27,316 nt of DNA. Source: Candidatus Helarchaeota archaeon. GTDB lineage: Archaea; Asgardarchaeota; Lokiarchaeia; Helarchaeales; HEL-GB-A. The notes under the pieces were generated by a model. It ran no database searches. It saw nothing but the letters and a program-made list of their open reading frames with translations, and was not told the DNA's origin. A program made the position numbers and the translations under genes. This document shows, piece after piece, positions 1 through 7,518 of this stretch (its first letter is position 1; each line of letters begins with the position of its first letter). Where the stretch lies: the NCBI GenBank assembly GCA_013375405.1, contig JABXJU010000032.1, positions 1 to 27,316 on the forward strand, given 5' to 3'.

Positions 1-1
1 A

Positions 2-1156
2 CCAAGCCCACTTCATCGTGCTGTAAACCTTGAGAAGGCACTTAAAACCCCCGCGAAAATATATTACAAAAATGAAGGTGTGAGCCCCCCAGGAAGTCAT
101 AAACCGAACACTGCAGTCGCCCAAGCCTATTACAATATGAAGGAAGGAATCGAACGGTTAGCCACAGAGACTGGGGCCGGGCAATGGGGTTCTGCACTTG
201 CTTTCGGATGTCAAAAAGTGGGTATGGAATGCCAAGTCTATATGGTTAGGGTTAGTTATGATCAAAAACCCTATCGAGCGAACATGATGCAAGCATACGG
301 GGCGAAAGTCGTTCCGAGTCCAAGCCAAACAACGCAATATGGTCGCAGTGTTTTAGATACTGATCCTAGCAGCCCTGGAAGCCTTGGAATGGCGATCAGC
401 GAAGCAATTGAAGATGCTGTAACTCACGATAATACTAAATATTCATTAGGCAGCGTTCTAAATCACGTTTTAATGCATCAGACTGTCATTGGCCAAGAAT
501 CACTTAAGCAATTTGAAATTGCAGAGGATTATCCTGATATTATATTTGGCTGTATTGGTGGTGGTAGTAGCTTTTCGGGGATGGCATGGCCATTCTACCA
601 TCATAAAATTACAGGAAAGGCACCTAAGGATACACAAATCGTAGCTGTCGAACCAACTGCCTGTCCCTCAGTAACCAAGGGACATTATCAGTACGATCAT
701 GGAGATACGGCACGGATGACGCCCTTATTAAAGATGCACACGTTAGGGCATGAATTTATCCCGCCACCCATCCATGCAGGTGGCTTACGCTATCACGGGA
801 TGGCACCACAAGTTTGCCTTATGGCGGACCAGGGTAAAATTACGACCCAAGCATTTAATCAGGTCGAAGTCTTTAAGGCGGCAGAGCAATTCGTAAAAGC
901 AGAGGGTATTATCCCAGCGCCAGAACCGAGCCATGCAATCAAAGCGGCGATAGCAGAAGCATTACGATGCAAGGAAACGGGAGAAAAAAAGACTATATTC
1001 TTCCTGTTATGCGGACACGGGCATTTTGATTTAGCGGCGTTTGAATCCTATTTTGCTGGGAAATTACAACCTTATGAATATCCCGAGGCAGAAGTCGCGA
1101 AATCAATGAAAAAGTTAAAAGAACTCTATCCATGGTTAGAGAGTCTACCATTCTAA
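2..1156 (+). CDS. trpB: TrpB2-type tryptophan synthase beta chain (5' truncated by window edge)
   Basis: PLP enzyme condensing indole with serine to make tryptophan, cytosolic. The frame is open from base 2 to a TAA at 1154-1156, so the gene enters from the left. A GTG at 80 is internal, because homologous sequence ([12 protein letters not shown], then [21 protein letters not shown]) begins before it. GSHKPNTA carries the PLP lysine. [11 protein letters not shown] is the glycine-rich phosphate loop, [10 protein letters not shown] and [12 protein letters not shown] are typical of the TrpB2 branch rather than the TrpA-partnered TrpB1. About 385 residues are visible; the family is usually 430-450, so roughly the first 50 are missing. 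No trpA is seen in the window. Base composition is more GC-rich than most neighbours, which could reflect expression level or transfer. The TrpB2 assignment is confident; the in vivo role (salvage of free indole or another beta-replacement) cannot be read from sequence. Confidence 0.93.
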   Translation, partial: PSPLHRAVNLEKALKTPAKIYYKNEGVSPPGSHKPNTAVAQAYYNMKEGIERLATETGAGQWGSALAFGCQKVGMECQVYMVRVSYDQKPYRANMMQAYGAKVVPSPSQTTQYGRSVLDTDPSSPGSLGMAISEAIEDAVTHDNTKYSLGSVLNHVLMHQTVIGQESLKQFEIAEDYPDIIFGCIGGGSSFSGMAWPFYHHKITGKAPKDTQIVAVEPTACPSVTKGHYQYDHGDTARMTPLLKMHTLGHEFIPPPIHAGGLRYHGMAPQVCLMADQGKITTQAFNQVEVFKAAEQFVKAEGIIPAPEPSHAIKAAIAEALRCKETGEKKTIFFLLCGHGHFDLAAFESYFAGKLQPYEYPEAEVAKSMKKLKELYPWLESLPF

Positions 1157-1158
1157 CC

Positions 1159-1166
1159 TTTTTTTT
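1159..1166 (+). terminator. T-tract terminator after trpB
   Basis: A run of eight T starts two bases after the trpB stop codon, with no strong hairpin before it. Archaeal polymerase terminates on such U-runs, so this is the likely end of the trpB transcript. Confidence 0.55.
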
Positions 1167-1249
1167 CTATTTAAAATTATAATCTGTTAGTTAGTCCCCT
1201 CATCAAAAAGGAAACGTATGGGGAAGAGAGGAATTGTTCATAAACTATG

Positions 1250-1334
1250 GGTTTTAAATTTACAATTGAAAAATAAAAACATAAAAAAAACTAATTTTGC
1301 ATGCAAAAGAAGTTTAAAACCTAAAAATATTTAA
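1250..1334 (+). promoter_or_regulatory. Promoter and candidate operator of the AbrB-PhoU gene
   Basis: A TATA-like box AAAAATATTTAA lies at 1323-1334. A perfect 14-base palindrome, TTTTGCATGCAAAA, sits just upstream at 1295-1308. GGTTTTAAA at 1250-1258 is repeated inverted (TTTAAAACC) at 1313-1321, flanking the palindrome and touching the TATA box. A Shine-Dalgarno-like AAGGAGATGG (1376-1385) precedes the ATG at 1395 by nine bases. The layout looks like a regulated promoter; self-regulation by the DNA-binding AbrB protein encoded next is an inference. Confidence 0.5.
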
Positions 1335-1394
1335 GTTATGCAAAAACCTAGAATTAAATAGAGGTTTTTCAAATGAAGGAGATGGAAATCTGTT

Positions 1395-2399
1395 ATGGGG
1401 AAAATATCAGAAACAAGAAAACTGGTTAAATGGGGAAGTTCTAAAACACTAATAATGAGTCTTCCACGGAATTGGACAAAAAGGTTTAATTTAACGGAAA
1501 AACATGAAGTTCAAGTTTTGGAAAATCCTGATGGGTCGTTGTTGATTCTACCTTTGCAATTTGGCATAGAAAAGGAACCATTAGAAGCAGAAATTAAATC
1601 CGAACAGTATCCTGATATTCAAAAGCTCAATTATGTCATTCAAACAAAATTCTTAGATGGTAATGATATCATTCGGATTAGTTCTAAGTCACCATTCCCT
1701 AAGTCGCGTTATCAAGAAATTTCAAACTTAGTTTCACAACTAATGGGATTTGAAATTCTCAACACGACAACAGATGAAATTATACTAAAGGATATTATGG
1801 CAATAAAGGAGTCGAGCATCGAAGAATTAGTGAAAATGGTTAGTAACACAGTTTTAGAATTAATGCGCAAATTTTTAGAGTCGATTTCGCCGGCAGAGCT
1901 CTCGACTCTGGAAGCAATTTTAAATTCAAGAGATAACGTCCTCAAATATTATCTTCGAGTACACCGACAATTGAGAAAAGCATTGATGCAACCCGAATTA
2001 TTGACGAGAATGAATATTACGGCACAAGATGCTGTTGATTTTGCCTTTTTTATCGTTGATTTAAATACAATTGTAACAAATTTAGCTTCAATGTCCAACG
2101 CAGTCATTAAATTTAAGGAACAGCAATTTATTGATACAACATTAGAGTTACTCCAGCCAACTTATCAAAATCTCAAAGACGCGATTTCATCATTTCTCTT
2201 TAAAAATACAAAAGAAGCACTCATGGTGCTCTTAAAGGTAGATGAGATGAAACAACAAAAACGAGATATAGAAAATGATATTGATAAGGTAACCGCTGAA
2301 CAGCCGACAACTGCAGCCCAAATCATATTAGATAATTCTGAAAAAATCATTGAATCCACATTTTCAATTGGATTAGCCGCTTTAAGGCGTGCAATATGA
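1395..2399 (+). CDS. AbrB/SpoVT domain-PhoU domain regulator (archaeal PhoU family)
   Basis: Probable regulator of phosphate uptake. Residues about 6-54 (ETRKLVKWGSSKTLIMSLPR and following) form a SpoVT/AbrB swapped-hairpin DNA-binding domain. Residues about 90-334 are helical, with two PhoU-like three-helix repeats. The length of 334 matches the usual archaeal AbrB-PhoU fusion of about 330-340 residues. In bacteria PhoU tunes the PstSCAB transporter and the PhoR kinase; in archaea the AbrB fusion suggests direct transcriptional control. No phosphate transporter gene is in the window, so the target is unknown. The start is supported by a strong Shine-Dalgarno sequence. The gene stands alone between trpB and a membrane protein gene, and its upstream palindrome may be its own operator. 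It is confident as a family member; the phosphate role is by analogy. Confidence 0.82.
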   Translation: MGKISETRKLVKWGSSKTLIMSLPRNWTKRFNLTEKHEVQVLENPDGSLLILPLQFGIEKEPLEAEIKSEQYPDIQKLNYVIQTKFLDGNDIIRISSKSPFPKSRYQEISNLVSQLMGFEILNTTTDEIILKDIMAIKESSIEELVKMVSNTVLELMRKFLESISPAELSTLEAILNSRDNVLKYYLRVHRQLRKALMQPELLTRMNITAQDAVDFAFFIVDLNTIVTNLASMSNAVIKFKEQQFIDTTLELLQPTYQNLKDAISSFLFKNTKEALMVLLKVDEMKQQKRDIENDIDKVTAEQPTTAAQIILDNSEKIIESTFSIGLAALRRAI

Positions 2400-2512
2400 T
2401 TCCATTGTTTCTACGCAAATTTTTAATTTCAATTTTAATTATTTTAATCCAATATATCTTCGTCCAAAACATTTAGTTTTAAAAATGAGGAAATAAAATT
2501 AGGAGTTAAAGG

Positions 2513-3070
2513 ATGATTTTCGGTCATTTAGGAGTAGCATTCTTTCTCAAGGCAAAATTTTATAAAAGATCATTAATCATTCTCACGATTTTTTCTTTTC
2601 TTCCGGATATCATATTTTATATTCTTTTTGGAACACAAAACATCATGGTAAATTATCCACCAATATCCAACGGATTATTGGGATGGCTTATATCAGTATT
2701 TGGCTCGGATTTTGCTCTTATCGATTTTCCCCTACCAATGAGTCATTCAATTGTTCTATATGTTATGTTTATTTCCCTATTTTTAATATTGGCTTTCTCA
2801 CGTAACCGGATAGGCTCTGGATTGATATATAGTGGAGCCATTCTTAGTCATTTCCTCTTTGATTTTTTAATGCCAGATGCGAATTTAAAACCAGAACGTA
2901 TTATTTATCCATTCTACCCTTTTGATCCCGATCTCCTCCATGGGATTTCCCGTATTCCCTTAAATGATTCATTATTCTGGGTAATTGATTTAATTGTCTT
3001 TATAGCAGGTTTTTTTGTGGTACTCTGGGCTTTTTCAAGAAACGAAGCCAAATGGGATTATGAACCTTAA
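2513..3070 (+). CDS. Membrane-bound metal-dependent hydrolase-like protein (YdjM/PF04307-like)
   Basis: A 185-residue polytopic membrane protein with about four hydrophobic segments (roughly 20-40, 55-70, 80-97, 155-175). Histidines and aspartates lie where the YdjM/PF04307 family of membrane-bound hydrolases keeps its conserved ones: GHLGVA (H5), FLPDI (D32), MSHSIV (H78), and SHFLFDFLMPD (H113, D117, D122). These are plausible metal ligands. The family is poorly characterised, so no substrate can be given. AGGAG at 2501-2505 precedes the ATG by seven bases. The gene is monocistronic, converging on the rhomboid gene. The second motif is SHSI rather than the usual HRG-T-H-S form, so the assignment is a distant one. 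Confidence 0.6.
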   Translation: MIFGHLGVAFFLKAKFYKRSLIILTIFSFLPDIIFYILFGTQNIMVNYPPISNGLLGWLISVFGSDFALIDFPLPMSHSIVLYVMFISLFLILAFSRNRIGSGLIYSGAILSHFLFDFLMPDANLKPERIIYPFYPFDPDLLHGISRIPLNDSLFWVIDLIVFIAGFFVVLWAFSRNEAKWDYEP

Positions 3071-3163
3071 CCAGATGAACTCAGTTCTCTAGTTTAGAAT
3101 TTTTAAGCTATTAAATTTCTATTATCAGTATAAATCAAAAAAAGGGAGGAAAAATTCAGATGT

Positions 3164-3889
3164 TTATTTTGTTTTATGACCTGCTGGAAGAAATACTGTT
3201 TTAGCGATTTGATATTTTTCCTGAAATAATTTCCTGAACATGAACGCGAAGAATACCCCAGCCAGAAATCCCCCAACATGGGCTGAATGGGCAACATTAT
3301 CTCCACCTATGAAAATGTAAACCGTTTCAAAGATAGCATAGATTATTATGTAGTATTTTGCGGAAACTCTTCCCCATCCAGGAACCATCAATGTTCTATT
3401 AGGAAAGAATATAGCATAGGCTGCAAGGACACCGAAGATTGCTCCTGATGCACCGACTGCAGGAGTAGATAGAAGGGCATAATTTAATGTTATACTATAT
3501 GCAATGATATTTACTAAGGCAAAGAAAGCACTTGCAATAATCGCACAGAATATAAAGAAAATCACGAAGGTTACGCGCCCCATAATATCCTCAGAGTCAT
3601 CGCCGAATACCCAGAGAAAGTACATGTTACTAGTAATGTGAATCCAGTCGCCATGTAAAAATGCTGCAGTAATAAGGGAATGCAAGTTTTGACCTTGCTC
3701 TCCATATATTGGATCAAAAAAATACGCGGATTTAAACCAAAGATTTTGGACTAGAGGACTGCTCTCATTAAGTATAAGGCCAGTTGGTCCTAAAGTAATA
3801 ATAAACATGACTATGCAAATAATAATTAAAATATATGTGATAATAGTTTGTCTCTTTTTTGGACGTGGCTCTTCGATTACCATTTTCAA
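3164..3889 (-). CDS. Rhomboid family intramembrane serine protease
   Basis: Cleaves transmembrane substrates within the membrane. The 241 residues hold about six or seven hydrophobic helices. Three diagnostic motifs are present: HGDWIHITSNMYFLWVFGD (about 79-97, loop 1 and helix 2), GASGAIFG with catalytic Ser148, and AHSAHVGGFLAG with catalytic His204. The Ser-His dyad is therefore intact and the protein is predicted to be active. The N terminus is a short, basic cytosolic tail. AAGGGA lies nine or ten bases before the ATG. The gene is alone on the minus strand; its upstream stretch (3890-4061) is AT-rich with TATA-like sequence. Substrates are unknown. The identification is secure. Confidence 0.93.
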   Translation of the reverse strand: MKMVIEEPRPKKRQTIITYILIIICIVMFIITLGPTGLILNESSPLVQNLWFKSAYFFDPIYGEQGQNLHSLITAAFLHGDWIHITSNMYFLWVFGDDSEDIMGRVTFVIFFIFCAIIASAFFALVNIIAYSITLNYALLSTPAVGASGAIFGVLAAYAIFFPNRTLMVPGWGRVSAKYYIIIYAIFETVYIFIGGDNVAHSAHVGGFLAGVFFAFMFRKLFQEKYQIAKTVFLPAGHKTK

Positions 3890-4061
3890 TCCCTTATTAG
3901 TAAAATTAATCTTTTAATCTCTTTCAATCTTTATTAATTTATTTTTTTCTATCAAGATTAAGAGATATAATATCATTGACTTTAGTAACTTTAAATTCTT
4001 TTTATCTAAAAATTTGTAATAAGGGGAAAAAGTGGAGATTATTTGTTATTCAGATAATTGG

Positions 4062-4334
4062 TTATAGCAGATCCAATTGCTCAGCAATTAATTCCTGCAA
4101 ATCTTTAACATTTGCACCACGTGGAATTATTGGAATCTCATGCTCATAAGCTAATTTAACTAATTGGACCAATTGTTCGCGAGTTTCTGGTATGACCACG
4201 GCATCTGGAATGTGTTCTTTAACTGATACGTCCATCGAGTAAAAATAAAGAAGTGCCTTATCCATTGAAAAGGATTTTTTGTCAAAAATCGAACTTAAGA
4301 GTTCATTTAATTTATCTTGATTCATTTTTTCCAC
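4062..4334 (-). pseudogene. N-terminal fragment of a GlcD-type FAD-linked oxidase
   Basis: The 90 residues match the beginning of the FAD-binding PP-loop domain of GlcD-like oxidases. PDAVVIPETREQLVQLVKLA followed by EHEIPIIPRGA is the first half of the FAD site. The sequence then leaves the family right where the next glycine-rich loop should come and stops after 17 unrelated residues (NVKDLQELIAEQLDLL at the end). Full-length members have 450-500 residues. It is probably the remnant of a deleted gene, possibly an internal deletion joining N- and C-terminal ends. Translation could begin at GTG 4334 or ATG 4325. Two full-length relatives are encoded at 19384-22102, so this may be a lost third copy. 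A functional micro-protein cannot be excluded. Confidence 0.6.
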
Positions 4335-4423
4335 ATATTACAAAATTAACATAACAGTTAAAATATAGCTTCAAACCATTATAATCTAATTACAAAGAAA
4401 AGCCAGTTGGGAAGAAATTAAAT

Positions 4424-5158
4424 TTGGATGAACCACCGGTTGATCGCCTTTTACGAGAAAAGGAAGATGAAGCTATTGAAAAATTTGAAGATGCACTTGA
4501 ATTCTTATCTCCTGATCGTAATAGTACTAGTAAGTTAATTGTTGATGGAGTTGAAAAGAAGCTTCATATAGAAACTATTCTTCACCATAATATGCGAATG
4601 ATTGATCAAAATATTTATCTTTCATCAAATATCCTTTCTGGTAAGTTCACCGAAGATCAAATCCGGGAAATCATTGATGATATCTCTGCGCGATTACGAG
4701 TGATTGAGCTCCCAAAAATGCTTCAAAAAATCCAATACGGTTTCAAAATCGTAAATCAGGATGATGAATACACTAAATTTTCATATTCAATATCTTATGA
4801 TAAAGATGATATGTCCTATGATATCCTTAGTACTGAATTTGAAACAGTTTTAATGAATTCCTTTGAATTAGTTTACGGATTTTTGATGAAAATAGGATTT
4901 TTTATTCAGGCAGAATTAAATCAATTCTTGGTCCAACCAGATGTTGAATTGAAATTATTAGAAATAAGAAAGCTCCTCTTTCAGGCAAAATTCTATGCAA
5001 CAATGACCGGTAGGTTTGCAAATGATCAGCGTCGCATCGCATTATCCATGAAAAAAGAAGCAATTGAGCTAATTAACAAATTCGAGGGAGAATACTCCGA
5101 TATTGCGTCTGAAAAGTTGGAGGGAATTCGCGATTTCTTCAAACTTCAATTTTATTAA
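4424..5158 (+). CDS. Hypothetical helical protein, unknown function
   Basis: I do not recognise this family. The 244 residues have an acidic N terminus (DEPPVDRLLREKEDEAIEKF) and are predicted mostly alpha-helical. A central, more polar stretch rich in Tyr/Asp/Ser (about 112-135) separates two helical halves. There is no signal peptide, no clear transmembrane helix and no cysteine cluster. The only usable start is TTG at 4424, preceded by GGGAAG; the frame is closed by a TAA at 4382 with no ATG between. Codon use resembles the neighbours and the frame is long, so it is a real gene. It stands alone on the plus strand. It may be restricted to this archaeal lineage, which I cannot test here. Confidence 0.75.
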   Translation: MDEPPVDRLLREKEDEAIEKFEDALEFLSPDRNSTSKLIVDGVEKKLHIETILHHNMRMIDQNIYLSSNILSGKFTEDQIREIIDDISARLRVIELPKMLQKIQYGFKIVNQDDEYTKFSYSISYDKDDMSYDILSTEFETVLMNSFELVYGFLMKIGFFIQAELNQFLVQPDVELKLLEIRKLLFQAKFYATMTGRFANDQRRIALSMKKEAIELINKFEGEYSDIASEKLEGIRDFFKLQFY

Positions 5159-5370
5159 AGTTATAAAAATTAGTTGTACAAGCTTTGTTCAAGAACACTT
5201 AATAACAGGATGAAGATTTATTTTCATGAAAAGTTATAAGATTCAGGTTAATTTTGGTGGAAAATAAAAGTAAGAAGGGGGGGGAAGACCCAACTGTTAA
5301 TAGAGTGTTTATTGCATAGATTATTTTCATAATATTCATATCTATTAATAATTAAGAAAGATTAATAGTT
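5159..5370. other. Intergenic region with a palindrome and a G8 tract
   Basis: This 212-base gap between two convergent genes holds a perfect 12-base palindrome TTTTCATGAAAA (5221-5232) and a run of eight G (5277-5284), unusual in such AT-rich DNA. I see no tRNA cloverleaf and no credible small reading frame. It probably contains the 3' ends of both flanking transcripts. Confidence 0.4.
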
Positions 5371-5856
5371 TTATTCGTCTAATTTACAAACCATGAGATA
5401 AGCATCTTCCCCATTGGAATAATAGCGTTGTTTAATCTCTTTAATCTGAAAATTGAATTTTTTGTAAAGTTTTTGAGCGACTTTATTTGAAATTCGTACC
5501 TCTAATTCAAGTATTGAGGCCCCCCGCTTCTTTAACATTGATATCAGGTTGGTTAGTACGAGACTACCAAGAGTAAAATTCCTAAATTTAGGATCGATGG
5601 CAATAGAAATAATATGTCCTTTCTCACCAGATCGCATAATTCCAACGGCGAATCCCAAAATTTTTTGATTATCTTCAATGATGAGGCAAATTGCAGTTTT
5701 ATCTTTTATTAATTGCCAAAGTAAAGTTTTTGGATATGCTTCTCGGAAACTTAAAACTTCTATTTGATAAATTCGATCTAAATCCTTTTGGGTGGCAACA
5801 CGAATATCATAATTGCACTTTTCAGTTTCAGTAGGAGTTCCCGTTTTATTGGACAT
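5371..5856 (-). CDS. rimI: RimI/Ard1-like GNAT N-acetyltransferase
   Basis: Predicted N-terminal protein acetyltransferase using acetyl-CoA. The 161 residues carry the RimI/Ard1 pattern: a start of the fold at YDIRVATQKDL, then IISIAIDPKFRNFTLGS (about 82-98, acetyl-CoA loop), LELEVRISNKVAQKLYKKF (about 116-134) and RYYSNGEDAYLM (144-155). The acetyl-CoA loop reads R-N-F-T-L-G, whereas the canonical form is (R/Q)-x-x-G-x-(G/A), so the middle glycine is Thr95; binding may still occur. The gene follows hjc by nine bases on the same strand and is preceded by the same TTAGTGAATT element as hjc, so the two form an operon. The identification to family is good; the substrate is by analogy. Confidence 0.86.
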   Translation of the reverse strand: MSNKTGTPTETEKCNYDIRVATQKDLDRIYQIEVLSFREAYPKTLLWQLIKDKTAICLIIEDNQKILGFAVGIMRSGEKGHIISIAIDPKFRNFTLGSLVLTNLISMLKKRGASILELEVRISNKVAQKLYKKFNFQIKEIKQRYYSNGEDAYLMVCKLDE

Positions 5857-5865
5857 TTGAATTCA

Positions 5866-6270
5866 CTAACTTTGAACTAGTGAGGATAAATCGATTCCCT
5901 TTGAAAAATCTTCATTATACTCAATTTTATAATTATTCCCACTAGTTGTTTTCTTGAGAGTAGAAATATTAAAAAACTTCCAATCACGCGATTTTTTTTT
6001 AAATTTTATCGCTACAAATGGAACACAGCCAAACGCTTCTGAAAATGAGACTAACTCTTGAATTTCATCGTCACGCAGGTAAATTTTTTCTAAATTACTC
6101 GTTTTTACTTCAAATGCATAATATTTTTTCCCATTTCCAGCAATTATATCAGGTTTTGGGTAACTTTTTCCTCCCGCTCCAGATGCTGGAATGCGAATGG
6201 CCGCAAAATTATGTTTCCAAAATAAATTCACCAACTTCCTTTCAGCAGCTATTCCAGATTTTTTCGTCAT
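5866..6270 (-). CDS. hjc: Archaeal Holliday junction resolvase Hjc
   Basis: Structure-specific nuclease that resolves four-way DNA junctions in recombination and fork repair. The 134 residues match archaeal Hjc in length and motif order: Glu10 in AAERKL, then RIPASGAGGKS, Asp41 in KPDIIAG, and Glu54 and Lys56 in AFEVKTS. These form the nuclease active site of the PD-(D/E)XK fold, all intact. It is the first gene of a leftward pair with the rimI-like gene. The 141-base divergent region it shares with Pelota has a TATA-like AATAATTTAAAAAG on the minus strand at about 6298-6311, some 30-40 bases before the ATG. Its leader carries TTAGTGAATT just before the start. Confidence 0.93.
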   Translation of the reverse strand: MTKKSGIAAERKLVNLFWKHNFAAIRIPASGAGGKSYPKPDIIAGNGKKYYAFEVKTSNLEKIYLRDDEIQELVSFSEAFGCVPFVAIKFKKKSRDWKFFNISTLKKTTSGNNYKIEYNEDFSKGIDLSSLVQS

Positions 6271-6411
6271 AGAAATTCACTAATTTTAAATTAGGCTTTT
6301 TAAATTATTTGAACGTATTGCAGAGAAAATAATTAATTGATCTTAGTGAAGGGTAAAAATCAAAGGCTTCTTATTTGATGTTTCTTCAATTATTATATAA
6401 TCTATTAAATA
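6271..6411. promoter_or_regulatory. Divergent promoter region hjc / pelota
   Basis: Leftward, a TATA-like AATAATTTAAAAAG (about 6298-6311) lies at a suitable distance for hjc. Rightward, TATTATATAA (6391-6400) is the strongest TATA-like sequence but lies only about 12-20 bases before the Pelota ATG and no Shine-Dalgarno sequence is present. The Pelota mRNA is therefore probably leaderless or nearly so, using a weaker upstream AT-rich element. Confidence 0.4.
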
Positions 6412-7518
6412 ATGGAGGAAAAACGAACGCGAATTATAGAGAAGGATCTGAAATTAGGCAAAATCGAATTGCAAGTGGACAATTTAGATGATCTGTGGCA
6501 ATTGTATAATATTATTGAGCCAGAGGATCTTGTTTTTGCCCAGACTTTTCGCCGTATCCGGCAAAAAAAGGAAATGTTAAGGCCAGATTCTGGGGAGAAG
6601 GTTAAAATGTATTTAGGGATCCTTGTAAAAGGAGTTGAATTTCATGCCTTCTCAAATCGTTTGCGTGTTAGGGGGCTGATCAAGAAAGGTCCAATGGATC
6701 TTATCACTTTAGATTCTCATCACACGATTAACATAGAAATTAACTCGCGGTTCTTAATAAAAAAGGAAAAATGGTCGAAGTTTCATTTAATACGACTCGA
6801 GGATGCTGTAGCAGAATCCGAAGCACAGCAAATATTAATCGCCGTAATAGATGAGCGAGAAGTAACAATTGGATTAGTCACTAGTATTGGAATAAAAATT
6901 ATTACACATTTTCAGGAAAATATACCAGGAAAACGTTTTAAAATCACTTATCATGAACAATCGCTCCAAAAATTCTACCAAGAAATTAGTACCGTCCTCG
7001 TCGAAAATAATAAGATGTATAATGTACAAGCCATTATTGTTGCAGGTCCAGGATTTGCAAAAGAACATTTTAGTCGGTATTTAAGGGAGAAAGTTCCTGA
7101 AATTGAAGTTCCGATCTCAATAGAAAATGCCTCAAATGCGAGTAAAAGTGGAATATATGAGGTTATAAAACGAGGCGCAACGTCTAAAATTTTGGGTAAA
7201 TTAAGATTGTTTCAAGAGAGTGATTTGATTGATGAAGTTTTACGCAGATTAGGAAAAAACCAGAACGATATAACGTATGGATTTAATGAAATCAAAAATT
7301 TAGCTCAAACTAATGCTATAGATAAACTTTTATTAACAGATGTTTTTTTAAGAGAACAATCCATTGAAATGCGAAAAGAAATTGATGAGGTAATTCGTAA
7401 TGTTGAAAAAAACAAAGGAAAAATACATATTATAAGTACACTACATCCAGCAGGGGAACAATTAAATTCATTGAGTGGGATTGCAGCTCTCCTCAGATTT
7501 CCAATTTCCCAGAATTAG
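6412..7518 (+). CDS. pelA: Pelota (Dom34) mRNA surveillance / ribosome rescue factor
   Basis: Homologue of eRF1 that recognises stalled ribosomes and works with aEF1A/ABCE1 to split them. The 368 residues cover all three Pelota domains: an N-terminal Sm-like domain (about 1-130, with IIEKDLKLGKIEL, LDDLWQLYNIIEPED and DSHHTINIEI), a central domain (about 131-265, VIDEREVTIGLVTSIGIK, ENIPGKR, IIVAGPGFAKEHF, KSGIYEVIKRG) and a C-terminal domain ending in HPAGEQLNSLSGIAALLRFP. It lacks the GGQ motif of release factors, as expected for Pelota. The ATG at 6412 adds about five residues compared with typical archaeal starts, but there is no nearer start codon. It diverges from hjc and its stop overlaps the stop of the convergent radical SAM gene by four bases. 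Confidence 0.96.
   Translation: MEEKRTRIIEKDLKLGKIELQVDNLDDLWQLYNIIEPEDLVFAQTFRRIRQKKEMLRPDSGEKVKMYLGILVKGVEFHAFSNRLRVRGLIKKGPMDLITLDSHHTINIEINSRFLIKKEKWSKFHLIRLEDAVAESEAQQILIAVIDEREVTIGLVTSIGIKIITHFQENIPGKRFKITYHEQSLQKFYQEISTVLVENNKMYNVQAIIVAGPGFAKEHFSRYLREKVPEIEVPISIENASNASKSGIYEVIKRGATSKILGKLRLFQESDLIDEVLRRLGKNQNDITYGFNEIKNLAQTNAIDKLLLTDVFLREQSIEMRKEIDEVIRNVEKNKGKIHIISTLHPAGEQLNSLSGIAALLRFPISQN

Noticed and set aside
5277..5284. G8 tract as part of a G-quadruplex
   Set aside because: Only one long G-run is present; no set of four G-tracts lies close enough.
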